Positions 1-12,954 of a stretch of DNA of 64,000 nt are shown here, one piece after another. Numbering within the stretch: the first letter of the stretch is position 1; each line of letters starts with the position of its first letter. The DNA is taken from positions 691,838 to 755,837 of the forward strand of contig NMRB01000003.1 in NCBI GenBank assembly GCA_002633025.1. Reading direction: 5' to 3'. The DNA comes from Notospermus geniculatus. Its lineage: Eukaryota > Nemertea > Pilidiophora > Heteronemertea > Lineidae. The position numbers and the translations under genes are program-made. The notes below the pieces were generated by a model. The model was not told where the DNA came from, did not search any database, and saw only the letters and a list, made by a program, of their open reading frames with translations.

Positions 1-485
1 GTCATTTCTTTAGAACTACTTTTACCGCGGAAGTAGTTCTTCCACACCGGCGCTGTGAGGCGCGACGCATCACATAACCCTACGCAAAATGGCGGATTTG
101 ACTGTTGTTCGTCAGGGTCACAAACCGACGCAACGTCACCAGGTTTTTTGGAGGCTTGTGCCCTGTTGTTCAGGTTGCGATCTTGGGAGTTCTCGATTTC
201 TTCATTTCTTGATTTCTCTGTTTACCAATACCCGTAATTATATCGTGTACGTTGTTATCATTCATTTGTTAACTTCAGTACTGTGCCGACTTCACCGACC
301 TGACGGCAGCACTTTAGATGGTGACATTTAGATGGTACGAGATCCACACGAACGAGGGATGTTCCGTTCGATTGCTCTTTATAAGAAGACGTCAGTGTTG
401 TTTGGGGGGATTTATTGACATGGTATATAGTACAAGTATAACGTCCATTGCACATCATTCATTCAGCTGATTATTTCCTTTTCAG
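1..485. other. Non-coding flank, probably intron of the sodium channel gene
   Basis: No reading frame here joins the channel exon that begins at 486. The segment ends in a pyrimidine-rich tract and an AG at 484-485, as expected for an intron 3' end. A short hairpin lies at about 12-38. At about 84-98 there is an AAAATGGCGGA motif, which matches the YY1-type ATGGCGG consensus and could start a short ORF from 89. I see no further support for a gene. Confidence 0.5.
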
Positions 486-1630
486 CACTTGCTATGAAGA
501 AAGTTTTTCAGAGCTTCCCCATCTCTCCAACACTCATTCGTGTGATCCGCGTGTTCCGTGTGGGTCGCGTGCTGCGTCTTGTCAAATCAGCGAAAGGTAT
601 ACGGACCTTACTGTTCTCACTAGCGGTTTCACTTCCTGCCTTATTCAACATTGGACTACTTTTATTCCTTGTCATGTTTATATACGCCATATTTGGAATG
701 TCATTTTTCTCTCGTGTGAGACATTATTCGGGAATAGACGACATGTTCAACTTCGAGACATTTGGCCAGAGTATGATCATACTTTTTCAAATGTCCACTT
801 CTGCTGGTTGGAACTATGTGCTGAACGCTTTGATGAACGAGACACCGGGCGTTGACTGTAAGGAAAGCGGGGAAGACTGCGGTAATCGAATGATGGGCGT
901 CATTTTCCTTGTTACCTATCTAGTAATCAGTTTCCTCGTTGTCATCAACATGTACATAGCTGTGATCTTAGAGAATTTCAGTCAGGCCACTGAAGATGTG
1001 CAGGAAGGCTTAACCCAGGATGACTTTGATTGTTATTACGAAAAGTGGGAGAAGTATGACCCTGAGGCCTCGCACTACATTAGATTGGATCAGTTATCAG
1101 ACTTCTGTGCCGATCTAGAAGAACCATTGGGCTTGGGCTTGGGAAAACCGAACTATTACAAGCTCGTTTCATTGAATATTGTAATTTGTAAAGATGAACG
1201 TGTACACTGTGTTGATATTCTGGACCAACTAACTAAAAACTTCCTCGGTACACTCGGTGAGGATGAGAATCTCGGCGAAGTGAAACCGGGTGGTCCGACA
1301 CGGGTGGATTATGAACCTATTAGCTCTACAATGAAACGGCAAAGAGAAATCGTTTGTTGTACCATAATACAGCGAGCGTGGAGAGAGTGGAGGACGAAGA
1401 GGCCAGATCGCGGGACGCCAGTAGTAGCTACTATAGTTGATGTAGGTGATAATGATGAAAATCCTGATGGCCAAGCTGGTGAAAATGCCATCGGCACGCC
1501 AGCGAACGAGGAGGAACCGGAGCAGCGGGGAAATTCCGTAGCCAGGACTCCACAGAATGGTAATCCAAATGTGCAAATTGCTGATAGCAAAACTGTAGAA
1601 TTGCACCCAGAGAGCGGTGTCGTTGCCTAA
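486..1630 (+). CDS. Voltage-gated sodium channel alpha subunit, last coding exon (partial)
   Basis: Final coding exon of a para/SCN-type voltage-gated Na+ channel, a plasma-membrane protein that carries the depolarising current of action potentials. The exon begins after an acceptor AG at 484-485 and ends at a stop at 1628-1630. In order it shows: the domain IV S4 voltage sensor with regularly spaced arginines ([16 protein letters not shown]), the S4-S5 linker ([10 protein letters not shown]), S5 ([20 protein letters not shown]), the pore loop with TSAGW (its Ala is the domain IV residue of the selectivity ring), S6 ending in [11 protein letters not shown], an EF-hand-like region ([15 protein letters not shown]) and an IQ motif ([13 protein letters not shown]). 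The last 80 or so residues are low-complexity and acidic. Earlier exons lie outside the window, so Nav1 (DEKA) and Nav2 (DEEA) types cannot be separated. Identification as the Nav family is very secure. Confidence 0.96.
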
Positions 1631-3457
1631 AATGGCACTGTGCTTTTCAGTTTTCGTTGGTGGCCACAGGATTGGTGTAGACAATATATAAAAATACTAC
1701 TAACAAGAACTCGCTGAATGATACGTTCATAGCATTGCATACACTGTAGATGAAAGTACAGACACTTACATTCAAACAAGCTCAAAGGTTTTAACACATT
1801 CAAATCTGTTAATTTTTACGTTGAATTTTACTCGCTGTGGATGCCATACACGTACTTGTATTTAGTGGAGAGGACTCAAAGATTGCACCTTTCTGTCTCA
1901 TCTTTGTCATTGTTACGCCAAATTGTAGGCCTACATGTATCGTTCTTCAAGTTATAGGACGCCTGACTTCCAATTGTATCACCATGCCCATGCATATTTG
2001 TTACGTGTGTACGTAAATGTACGAACTTTTGTACAGTAAGTCATGTTCCCATTATTACAATTAGTCGATCCTTCATGTCTCTCAATAACCTGGGCGATTA
2101 TTTTTCTAACCTTCGTAAATTTACTTCAAAGCATGAGTGACAAATATTGCCAATCCATAATGGAGATTATGTTAGGGTGCAAAGTATGTAAACTGTTTAT
2201 AAATTTATTTTTGTAATGATTTATGGATCGCAATTATTTGCAGAGGCAATTATTAGTTCGGTTTCGTCAGCTTAATTGGTATCATGTGTTCTGTTTCGTG
2301 TTAGGTCCAGTCATCGCTTCAACTAAACACCTTTAATCCAAATTTGAAATAAGGTAAATGCAGTCGTTTATAATTCTATAAAACGTAATGGGTTAATTCA
2401 ATGATCTAAACCACAGTCAGTTTATTTTTTCATTATTTGCCAAAAATGGTAAATTAACCAGACCTGGAAATATCTGGCATTTTGGCGTTTGAAATGTGAT
2501 TCATTGTTTTAGATTTGCAGTTAACAAATCTTCCCACACATAGCCGTTTTCTATTCTTCATGTTAAAGTTGTCGCTATGTATGTAGGCATGTCGGTCTTT
2601 GAGTCATGGGGCGATGTAGCTATCACATGAACAGCCCGAAAACTCCTCAGTTTACCAGCTGAACATATTCAGCGCTCATGCACATCTCAATGTACGTGCA
2701 TTGAGACCTGCGCCTCAGTCTGGGAGATGACTGCAGTTTTGGGTAGCCTATCTATCGTACACGCTACGCCACCCCATGATTTGAGTACGGCTATTAGTGT
2801 ATAGAATATGAAGTTAGTCATTAAGAAACAACGTCAGCTCTCTATCGCAAACTGTAAGTGTACAGCGTGTTCATGTCATTATACACGTATTTGAAGTTTT
2901 AACCAGTAACTTTTAATCTTTTAAAAACATTCCTTACCGTTCACATCTTTACGAACTATTAAATTCTGTGAAATCTTGCGATTTTTCTCTTTATGAAATT
3001 TATGGTGTACTACAAAAACGTACCTTGCTGTTGATAGCACGGTAATACTTTTCCTATGGTATCTTAATTTGAGTTGCTGTGATTTTGACGAAGGCTTCAT
3101 ATGATGACATAGATCGCATTATTGATGATCTTTGTCGCTGGTGGGAAAGTTTTTTTCTTATAAAGAAGAGTCGGGTCTAATTCGCGTCATGATCGGTCAA
3201 CCCTTTGGTGAAACGTTCGAAAATGCGGAATATCTCATACAATTCTTTCACTTTTCTATTAGGTCACTTCATTAACTCCAGGCACATACGCCTACAGCAT
3301 TGCATTGGACAATACAAGTTTGGTTTTCCCATCGATTGGTTGAACAGTCAGTGAATGAAATCCTTACAAACACAAAATGCCCGGTGAAATGATCATTTGA
3401 GACATTGGTCGGTCGCAATGAAAGCGATTAGCTAGTGTCAACTGACAGCAGACTAAA
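1631..3457. other. 3' UTR and spacer downstream of the sodium channel
   Basis: The 3' UTR of the channel must start here, but I found no convincing canonical AATAAA close to the stop, so its end is unknown. No protein-like frame is present. One imperfect foldback (2594-2785) is annotated separately. The remainder is AT-rich unique-looking sequence. Confidence 0.4.
2594..2785. repeat. Imperfect foldback, about 190 bp
   Basis: The outer arms are related in inverted orientation: a TCATGGGGCG segment near 2604 pairs with CCACCCCATGA near 2772. The centre contains a short hairpin, TCTCAATG facing CATTGAGA, at about 2685-2708. The arms are diverged. It is probably an old MITE-like insertion. Confidence 0.4.
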
Positions 3458-3563
3458 GGGGCCGTATGTATAAAACATCTTAAGTGTAAAATTTCCCTTA
3501 TCGTTTGTTTGGAACAATAGTTTAAGGGAAATTTTACACTTAGGTGTTGTATGCATACGGCCC
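3458..3563. repeat. 106-bp hairpin element with GGGCCGTAT ends
   Basis: Left arm GGGCCGTATG... (3458 on) and right arm ...CATACGGCCC (to 3563) are inverted copies. The inner arms (AAGTGTAAAATTTCCCTT near 3481 and its complement near 3523-3541) are nearly perfect. The loop is about 30 nt. The ends resemble those of the hairpin at 11548-11667, so both probably belong to one non-autonomous foldback superfamily. Confidence 0.75.
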
Positions 3564-6500
3564 AAGGTCACCAGATGGCATTTGCAATAAACACGCATAC
3601 GTACCCTCATATGAGACATCACCAAGAGCATGTCCATTTCCCACAAAAGGCCTGCCGTGTCATTTCGCGTTCGACAAGTAGGCCCAGCTATTGGTTGACA
3701 CTGTGCCCTTCCCCTGTATGACTGTATGCAAATTCAGTGTGAAGAGACTAGCTCTGCATACAGGCACTGACCACACAGAAGTGAAAGAACCGTAGCAGAT
3801 AACCAATTTCATGTCGTCAGCGTTGATCAAGTTCGGTTGTGTGCGAAAATTGAAGAACATCATTGCTTGACCGAAACATGAAAATGGTGAGTTTATGATT
3901 TTCATCAGGTACGGTAAAGTTATACTGCCACCATACACTAATTTTGTTGGCGAAATCCCACCAGCGTTCAAAGCAGCCTTGTAGAACAGTACTGGAATAC
4001 GTCTCGGGCGTTACCGTTTGGCCACAAATGATTGAGTCTTCAATTTAATCATAAAATGAGCACTCTATTGTGATGATGACACGTATTTTGCTGTTTTATT
4101 ACTTTTTGTGTAGTGTATGACTCTCTCAATGGTCACAGGAAACACAAATTTATCACAATCAATTCCTTCTGGATACTTTATAAAAACTTGTGTACGAAGC
4201 ATTTTTGGCCAAACGGGCCAATCTAATTCTTACATGCAGAAATCGTTACTAAAATGCGGGTATAGATCTTCGTTTCACTTGTTCATTGTCGCTTTCCTTG
4301 TATGAAATGGCTATCAGCCATTTTCTTCAAGGAACGTGACGCGTTTGTGTGTATGCAGATACCTTTAATGCATTTGCACTTGGTTAAACTGTGTATGGCT
4401 ATCTGTGGATACTGACAAGATTTCAAATTCAAGTAGGTGTGTATATAAACTTATCCATAAATGTAGTGAACATGGCGATTTCTCCATTTCTCCTCGTAAC
4501 TTGCTATAATGTAATAGTTATTATTGATAACAACGGATGACTGAATTTCGTAACTACCGCTTCTAATGCAAACTATGTACACCGTTACTGTAGCTTCAAA
4601 GGTTCGATCAAGCCCATTTTAATCACTTTCTGATGCGTACCTTTGAGATGCGCCTATAGATACTCTATGTGTTTCGTCGGTGTTTCCTTGCGCCTGTTGC
4701 GAACTTTATTTTGTGTACTGCACCTGAGATGAAAGACAAGCGAACGTTGATGGAGGTGATCCCAGGCTGTAACGAATGTCCTCTTAACAACGAAACCAAG
4801 GCATATGTTCTCGAACTGCCATCGGCTTTGATTTGGTAAAGTCAAACTCGTAAATGTCCCTCGGGATATATGGTAACAACTTGATGCGTGAACCACTGTG
4901 ACGTACATGTACAGGAACAAAACGTCCGAAAAGCAGTTAGTTGTTCGCTTGTGGAACAGATCGGAGCCGTCAGTTTTATTCAGTTCTAGATAGATGAAGT
5001 TCGTAAATCTGCTTGTCCTCCATCACCGCCACGTGAATAGCAGATACCAAAAGATATTGATAGATAGTAATAGCCAATTAAAATGCTTGTCGGCACAGAT
5101 TTTCATGCAGTTAAAAAATGCATGCGCACTGCCAGTTGTTGTCTAAATCGTGTACACTTCGCAGTCACTAAATAAACAGCATCTTTTTCCAAGTACTTGT
5201 ACTATCGTAACAATATGATATATACCAAGGGGCAAAGTTATTCTCAAGCTTGCTACGGCATCATGTAAAGATATATTTTCTACACGTAGACCGTATGGTA
5301 TAGCTTAGTTCTTCTGCCAGTTAGCTATGGTACTCTAATAACTGTCGGATACTCTCACGACAGCCGATGGCATGACTTCCTCTCACCGTCACAAAATCCT
5401 CTAGTGTTGTACACGTAGAAGACATTGGTGTGTTCCTTGAGCACGTCACATCGGTTCTGGTTGTACGAGTGCACTTAACAACAATTTCAAGGAGTATGGT
5501 GTTCATCGCAATCTCCTCATTAGTCGGTGTACGCTGTGAAAGTAACGGCCTTGACGTAGTTTTCAAACAGTAAATACAAACTGTTGTAATACTTTTCGCC
5601 AAATGAATCCTTACTGAAAGTCTCTATTTCTGAAATCTCCAGGTTATTGGCAATGACATAAGTTTCTGTTTTGGTCCCGCCGCGTTCAAAGTCTCTGTTA
5701 TTCCTGTTATACCTTGTGAGCTGTTGTCGATTCAGTTTTGTTTTGTTGTACATTTCCCTGGTCAAAGTCTAAGGTACGAGGTTCAGCAGCATCAGGGTGT
5801 TAACACACAAAGAACTAATGATTAGACTTCAAGGATGTTGTCTCATAGAGGTTCATGGCATGCACGTATCAGGCCTCTGCGTCTATCGCAACATCACAAG
5901 TCAAGTCACCCATCTCTGCCTTCATGCAGACCCAGTTCGGCCCCCTTATTCTTTGACCGGAATCTTTCTGTATACACTGTGGTTCTTTGGCTGGCCTTTC
6001 ACAGTTCGTGATTGGAACGATCGGTGGTATAGACATTCTGCCCATGTCGAATATGCATTGCAGCCGTTAAAAGAACTAGATGTACTTGGGAACGTGTAGC
6101 CTACACTTGCCTTGCAATGTACTGTCAATGGTGAAAGTTGGTGGCGAATTTCGTGCCAATCAGGAGTCCCGTACTGCAGTTTCATGAGGTTTGTCATTGA
6201 TTCCAATAGAAAAATGAGCCACTTTCCTGTAGGACGCCAATGAACCACCTTCCCTTGTTTCCTCTCCTGCTACTGTGATAAAGATTGTCATTTGTTTCAT
6301 GTTTATTTTCCCTTACCGGTGTTGAATTCATGACTAGAATCATTTACGTATCGTTATCCCCAAGTTTGTGTTTGCGTCCTGTTTGCGGAAAATGTTGTGG
6401 GAGACGGAAATGTACCTGTCCTTCTCTGTCCCCGCAATATTTTCCAAAGGAATGGACTGTGTTATTGCTCAGGATCGCCTGCTTGATGTGACATCCCTGC

Positions 6501-9500
6501 CGAAAGACGTCAGAGCCGTGGACGAATTCTGCACAACTATTCGGCATCCGAAACAAAGCTTGCAGGCGGATCGGTCGATGGAACCGTACATGCTGTCCCT
6601 CGTTTCATGTCCACATCACTCCTCACAAGCAAATAACCACAATATCGGCATCCAGGTCGCGGGAAGACTTAAGGCCGGGATGAAGCTCGTCACCAGCATA
6701 TTATTACCGTACTCTTTCATTGTCATTGTCAATGGGCAAAACGGGTCGTGGGACGAGATTGTAATATAGAGATCAAGAAGGCTTCCTGAAGGAAGATCTG
6801 TTGAACTTGATGTCAGCAGCAGAGAATGATCTAAGTTTCATGCACCGTGCTCGAACAATCCTGCACAGAAAGATATATCCTGTGAACGGATGCAGCTTTG
6901 AAAACACGATAATGTTGAGCCTGAGCTGTGTGTGTTGGTGACTTTTTAGGTTGACGAGAATGTGGGGATGTGTGATACATGATAGTGAGTCACATTGTGC
7001 AGTTAGATCACTCTCTGTCAAATGGATCTTCTCTTCAACATAGTCATATTTGTATAAACTGCATGCTTCATTTTCATACGCACTTAGGTGTCTCTACCCC
7101 AGTTGAACTCGCTGAACAAATCCTGCACTCGGTCGGTGGCATCCAGTGGAGGATGATCAACGGTGACTGAATGATGAACACAATGGAACTGGCTGCAAGT
7201 GAGAGTTGGAAAATGGAAAATATTGTCCAATATTGGAGTAGATTGCGTCCGGTTTTCGGATGAATGCATCCGATTGTCGGATGGACATTTTCGGACAAGT
7301 TTTAATGTCCTTGAACCTGAAAGTGCTTGGCATGTAGGTCTGTAGAAACCTAGTGTAGTAACTAGTTTGAATGTACTTTTGGGTGTATCACAATATTAGC
7401 TAAAGCGTGAAATTTAGGCCTCGGTGTCTATTTTAATGTCCACCTGCTTGGCGTACACAATCCAAGATTGGCGAGCCTACTGGACGTCACCGTCAAACTC
7501 ACATTCATTTTTGTAAATTTCTGCAGCTGGCTTCATAATTGTATCGGAAGCAACTTAATTCAACAGTGACTAGTAGCCGTCTTGAATTTAAAGGTCCTTT
7601 ATCACATATAGATGGAAACATATTGTATAGGCATAATCACCCTTGTGACGTCACAAGGTAGCTATATGCTATTCTGCTTTTCATTGGTTCTCTTCAGAGA
7701 TGTCCATCTGGGTTAGACGGACATGTTTTTACGCATAATTCATGGGCTGCAGGTCAAATTTTGTGCACGTACAAATGGTCTTTTTAGCACGTTGTGCTTT
7801 ACGGAGTGTGGAGAGGGGTTTGTAGAAGGCGCTGAGTGCGCCGTTCTCTCAAGCTGTAGGGATGACCTGTTGCCCATGGTGTTACAGAGCTTTTCTCATG
7901 TGAATAAACGTTGTCATGCAAATCTTGATTGAAAGCAGTCTGCACGGTTGTCAAAAATTAGCATTTCAAAAGTTGAGTAAACTTCGATGATGAAACAAAG
8001 CACCTTGTCGCGAATTTGTATAGTTTTTAAACAACGTACGTGTCCAGATGCTAGGTCTTATCTCCGACTAAAACTATTGAAAATTGAAAATTCTTCAAAA
8101 TTCTGTGGGTTATATCTGTCAGTGTTAGATGTGTAGTTCAAAGTGATATGCTCTACGAGGTAATGCAGTATGGCAAAAACTCCTTTGTATGATTACACCG
8201 TTGTTAACTATTTTCATGTATTATTGGCTTGTGGAATGTTCATTTGAACACCAAATTGAACTGATGCGAAATGTGGATAACATCCGAGAGCGAGCGAGAT
8301 GCTGCAACTCCGGCTATATTGTTACAAGGGCTGTGTGTTGGGGAATTGCAAGATTTTGGAAATTTTCACCTGCTATAAGTATTGTGCGTTTCCATGTTGT
8401 CCTAAACAACACTGGCTAATAGGCTCGGTTTTCCCAATCGAAAAAGTAGGTTAATAATCCAAAGGTTGGAAAAGATCATCTCCCTCTCGAGTCACATTTT
8501 GCACACTTCAACAAATAATTTCCATTCAAATTGTGCATATCGGGCGCACAACGTCAACTATGCAAACCACTATTCACTCTCATTATGTTTCGCTAGGTTA
8601 AGCATTAAAATATTTGAATATTATAGGCATTTTATTGTAAATATGAACTGTACAAACTGTTGATTTATTCGCTTGTAATTTTATTACATTTGTTTATGAA
8701 ATTTCCGAATCGTACCAAGATAGCCACACGAATCAACAGATGCATGTATACCGATATGAACGTACATATTGGTTTTGAAAACCAAATCTTATTTGGTAGC
8801 CTCTTAATTGATTTCAACTGGATGGACTGAGAGTGGGTTGAAATCGATTTCAGTACCGGTACCTAAAGTTCGATTGACAGCGTGTGACGTAGGCATTGCG
8901 AAGGCAACTTGTGCAAACCAGTCTCTCTGCGCTTTTAGATGACATTCCTAAAAAGTGAAGTCCGTGAAATATAAGAAACCCTCCCTAATTAGCCTGAACG
9001 GAGAGAGAATGGCTCAGTGTGATAATATTTTAAATAGCACGTAAAGGAGAGTAGCTCTCCTCTCGCGCAAATAAGTGGTTTCCATTCCATTTCTTATGTA
9101 ATCGACTTTAATCAGTTTAATATTCTCCCTGAATTTGTGTCCGTTATTTTTTATTCGTACACTAATTACCATCGTAGTTTTAAAATCATTTAAACCATCA
9201 AATAAGTATCATTCCGTCGTCATTAGTCATGATTAATTATTGTTTAATTCATTCCATGTCTGAACATGACGCTCACATTCTGTGTACATTTCAGCAAGAA
9301 AGAGTGTAAGATGTATTTTTTGCTACGTGTAACATTTCACGCTTATTTTCTCTTCGTCGATTTTGCTCAATTTCATTTTGTGACCTCTTATCATCTCCAA
9401 ATAATTGGTTCAGGCCGCCAGGTGGTTGTTCATTTCGTGGAATGGGAGCATCCCCTATCTAGAGCGTCCTTCGGGATACATCGTCGACAAAAATTCCCTT

Positions 9501-9867
9501 TTGCAATCATCGTGAAGGAATAAGGCCATATAGTCGAAAGAATTTGGCTTTCACCAAAGTTACTCAAACCAAACTTCGTACATGTAGTTTTCTTTCGCGA
9601 CACCCCCTCTTGATGATCCTGTACTAATTCTGCCGTGACTGTTATAGGCCTACACTCCGCTCATGTTAAAGGGTAAGGGCCAAAGGTATGTTGCAAAGGG
9701 CCAAAGAAGTATGACTTGCCATGACAAAGGTTCTGGATTTTATGGCTTGCCCAGCGTCTGTACCACATGTCAGCATGGGCCGAGGGAAAATCCACAAAAC
9801 GGAAGTACCTGTTGTAGTTCAGTAGAGATATTTAGAAAAGTCCCACACACACCCACGTGTTAATGAT
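3564..9867. other. Gene-poor spacer, 6.3 kb
   Basis: ORFs here are short, lack matching splice sites and show no recognisable domain. The longest (6368-6769, 133 codons) has no family resemblance I can name. An 18-bp palindrome at 7641-7658 is annotated separately. I see no RNA gene or tandem array. Confidence 0.4.
7641..7658. promoter_or_regulatory. 18-bp perfect palindrome containing a CRE-type TGACGTCA
   Basis: CCTTGTGAC is followed directly by its reverse complement GTCACAAGG, with TGACGTCA, the full cAMP-response/ATF consensus, at the centre. No transcript start is evident nearby, so function is only inferred from the motif. Confidence 0.35.
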
Positions 9868-10014
9868 CAGGGACCTAATTCACAAAGCCCCCGTAACTTT
9901 AAGGGTACGCAAATCCTTTGTCAGGCGGACAGTGAACAATAGACTGTTTCCCGCAAATGGACAACAGTTCACGCACTCCCGTAAGTTACGAGAGTTTCGT
10001 GAATAAGGTCCCTG
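9868..10014. mobile_element. MITE-like element, copy 1 (147 bp)
   Basis: The terminal inverted repeats start CAGGGACCTAATTCAC and end in the complement (GTGAATAAGGTCCCTG). The internal segment has AAGGGTACGCAAATCC and a TGTCAGGCGGACAGT core. A second copy lies at 11110-11253 in the opposite orientation. No coding capacity and no clear target-site duplication were found. Confidence 0.8.
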
Positions 10015-11109
10015 GTTCCCCAGGTCTGACCCTGTCGAGAATGCCTGTTACAGAGTTGGTTGCCAGAGGAATTACGTACCCCATAATACATTATTTACTC
10101 ACTTTTGGGAGTCATCTTTGACGCCATCTTGGCCGTTCTCATTGGCTACCAACATCCAATGAACGTTATGGCAGGAATTTCCCAAAAGAATTCGTGTAGT
10201 TTTATGTACGTGGGGCGTCTCTAACGTTCTCTCTCGCAGTTCTAACTTCGTATGAATCAATGCATTTCCCATTAAAGCAGCGCATGTGATCTTTATTAAT
10301 GCTTCCAAGACTTCATGTTCCAAAATATTCACACATTATCCGTAGTTTCTGACGTAATGAATAACGACACCATTGAAATGTCTTGTTTCAGCAGCATAAT
10401 CGAGGCGCCGTGCTGTGGAAATGTGGGATAACCCGGTAAAATATTCATTAAGCATTCTTCCAGTTAATGCAAATCATGACATGAAGAAACTCCCTTTGCT
10501 GATTAAAGGATATTAAAACATTATCTTTTTAAAAACATTCACATCACAAGACATGTTGAAGTAGTTTCTAATTAAATTCTAAACAGATGATAAAAAACTG
10601 GTCTGATTCAAACAAAACCATTTGGAATATACTAAAACGTATAAGAAATCATTCTATAACACAGCATGCGAATGAAAGTAATTGCATCGGGGCGGGAAAT
10701 TCCCCCGAAAAAAGTGTTTACGTTCGACACGGACATTTCCGCGATGCAGCGTTCATTGCACCGATATGCAGGTTTCCCGTGTGTGTAGTCTATCTTGGTC
10801 GGTCACCATTTATATGTTGAGTGATAAAGCACCGTTAATTAAAGCAATGCCGTATTCATGAACGTTTTTGCACCAATGTTGGGTTTACCGTTGACTCTTT
10901 AGTGCCATTTATGAGTATGTATGAAGTGATGGATGCTGTTGTTAATGGCCAACTCCCATCCTTACCAATATTCTTTCGGTTTCAACTCCTTGTATCACAG
11001 TCGTCAAATGCAGACGAGGAATCCTTTCCCTTAAAGTAAAAATGAATTGCTACCAAGAGATAGGTATTACTTGCAAAAATCCACCCGCAGTTTTGATTTT
11101 CTAAGCAAT
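10015..11109. other. Spacer between the two MITE copies
   Basis: No gene-like frame is seen. At 10115-10165 a GCCATCTTGG motif (YY1-like on the minus strand) lies close to two CCAAT-type boxes (ATTGG near 10140, CCAAT near 10157), a promoter-like combination. No transcript can be assigned to it. Confidence 0.3.
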
Positions 11110-11253
11110 CAGGGACCTTATTCACGAAGCTCCTGTAACTTACGGGAGTGCGCAAACTATTGTCCTTTTGCGGACAACCTGTTGTTCACTATTTAGCCTG
11201 ACAAAGGATTTGCGTACCCTTAAAGTTACGGGAGCTTTGTGAATAGGTCCCTG
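11110..11253. mobile_element. MITE-like element, copy 2 (144 bp)
   Basis: Same family as 9868-10014 but inverted: it begins CAGGGACCTTATTCACGAAG, contains the complementary internal blocks (TGCGGACAAC, GCCTGACAAAGGATTTGCG) and ends GTGAATAGGTCCCTG. The copies differ by scattered substitutions and small indels, so they are independent insertions or old. Confidence 0.8.
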
Positions 11254-11547
11254 TTTCGTCACTGGAAACAAGAAATCCTGTTGTAGCCTACAATATGTAG
11301 TTCGATGCACTGACATGTCAAGATCACGATTGGAGTTGGCCGTTAAAACAAAGGGAAGATAAAGATTGTTTACTCCATCTAACAGTTAACCACAATTTCC
11401 GTATGATTGTGGAGTTACCCCATGCCTTAAAACAAGAACCTGTGAGCTAACAAACGTATTTGCTTCAAGAACATGAAATTTTGAATAAACATGATGAGCG
11501 CAATTTTTTTTGTGACAACTGCACAGACAAGAAATCAATGACACCGA

Positions 11548-11667
11548 GGGCCGTATTTTAGAACGTTCCTTAACATTAAGGTCCACCTCAAATCTATTGT
11601 TCTCGATGGTTTTACAATACACTTAAGGTCGACCTTAACGTTAAGGGAAGTCCTAAAATACGACCCC
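11548..11667. repeat. 120-bp hairpin element
   Basis: The ends are GGGCCGTATTTTAG (left) and its inverted partner CTAAAATACGACCC (right). Inner blocks (CCTTAACATTAAGGTC and GACCTTAACGTTAAGG) also pair. The termini resemble those of the hairpin at 3458-3563. Confidence 0.7.
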
Positions 11668-12954
11668 TAGGCTGGGCTGAACCAGCAATGAAATCTGTCC
11701 ATCGGTTTAGATAGAGTAGACAATTCTATGCTTCCCGCTGCTTTTTAAAGGATTACATAATGTTCGTCGACATTCAAAAGATGCTGACAGTCATTGGTCA
11801 TCTAGAATTTGAACTTCGGAACGTTCCGGTAGTGATGCTCTCGACTCGATGTTTCAATCTCGTTTTTTGAATTTTCAATAGTAGATTGTAGTGTTATACT
11901 AAAAATCTAAATGTCTATAGGAAGTGTCTGACGGTAATTTTAAGCTTGGTGCAAGTCTTCAGTGGAAAAAAGGCTGACCCATAGTTTAGGTAGGCTTACA
12001 CAGTGATGATGCAAAGTCCAAATGTCATGGATCGGGTTGTATCAAAAGCATTGCGGATCCGCTTAGCACACCGTTATAGAAGTGTTGGAATCTGCAATAC
12101 TTCGGATGGAAGTCCGTCTGTCTCATTTTGGATCGGTAGGCTGCATCGGGTCAGTGTACCATTCTAACCAGTTTTGGGTGGGAAGCATTTAAAACATTGA
12201 AGATAAACCTGCCGTTTAGAGTATGGTGGGCTTGTTTCTTCCCATCTAGAAGAGAGATGGTTCCTTTTGGTACTCATGATCAAAAACAGCTGGTGGACGT
12301 TGCATGGTTATCACAATGTGTGACAAGATCATTCTGAGAATATCAGAGGTTCTTAGCGCTCGCTCACCTAGTCACTGCAGACAATGCCGTGAGGGAGGGA
12401 GCATAAAGAACCAATGATTATCACAGGATGGTCAAGATGAACTTTAATGCGAATTCCTTAGTCCTTGCCAATATACTATACCGTCATGACCGTAGCTAGG
12501 AACTAACCGTCACTTTCGGGCATCTCTCGGGATTTTGAATGTATCCGTTTCTCAGCCCAGTACCATCTCTCGGAGACAACCGATTCCTCTGATGCTTTCC
12601 TTCAAAATGTCTTTATATTGCCATAAAAGACTTTTGGATTCTTCATTCAATGTGTGTAGATATTCAGACGATCAAAACCGTGCAAACTGTACATGTCATG
12701 CATCTTATAAGCTGCAGATTTTGTTTTTTATATAATCCATTTTCTTTATGTAAAGGAGCGACTTAAATAAAGAATATTAACTTACAAATAAGGAGTTTGC
12801 CATTTTAAATTAACTCTTAATGACTATAGCGCGACCACGCAACGCGGCGAAACCTTTCTTCCTAAAAAACAATTTTGGGACGCAGATTCGGGGTGGAACC
12901 CAAGACTAGACCTCTGAAGATCTACAAAACGAAGACCTAAGACCCTTCTTCTGA
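11668..12954. other. Spacer, no recognisable gene
   Basis: No coding frame with plausible splice sites or domain is seen. The sequence looks unique and AT-balanced, and it passes into the purine-rich array that starts near 12955. Confidence 0.35.

Noticed and set aside
89-331. ORF starting at an AAAATGGCGGA motif
   Set aside because: Lies in the presumed intron before the sodium channel exon, with no domain and no splice partner. The motif alone is not evidence of a gene.
6368-6769. 133-codon ORF in the 3.5-9.9 kb spacer
   Set aside because: No recognisable domain or consistent exon structure. The length is compatible with chance in 64 kb of six-frame sequence.
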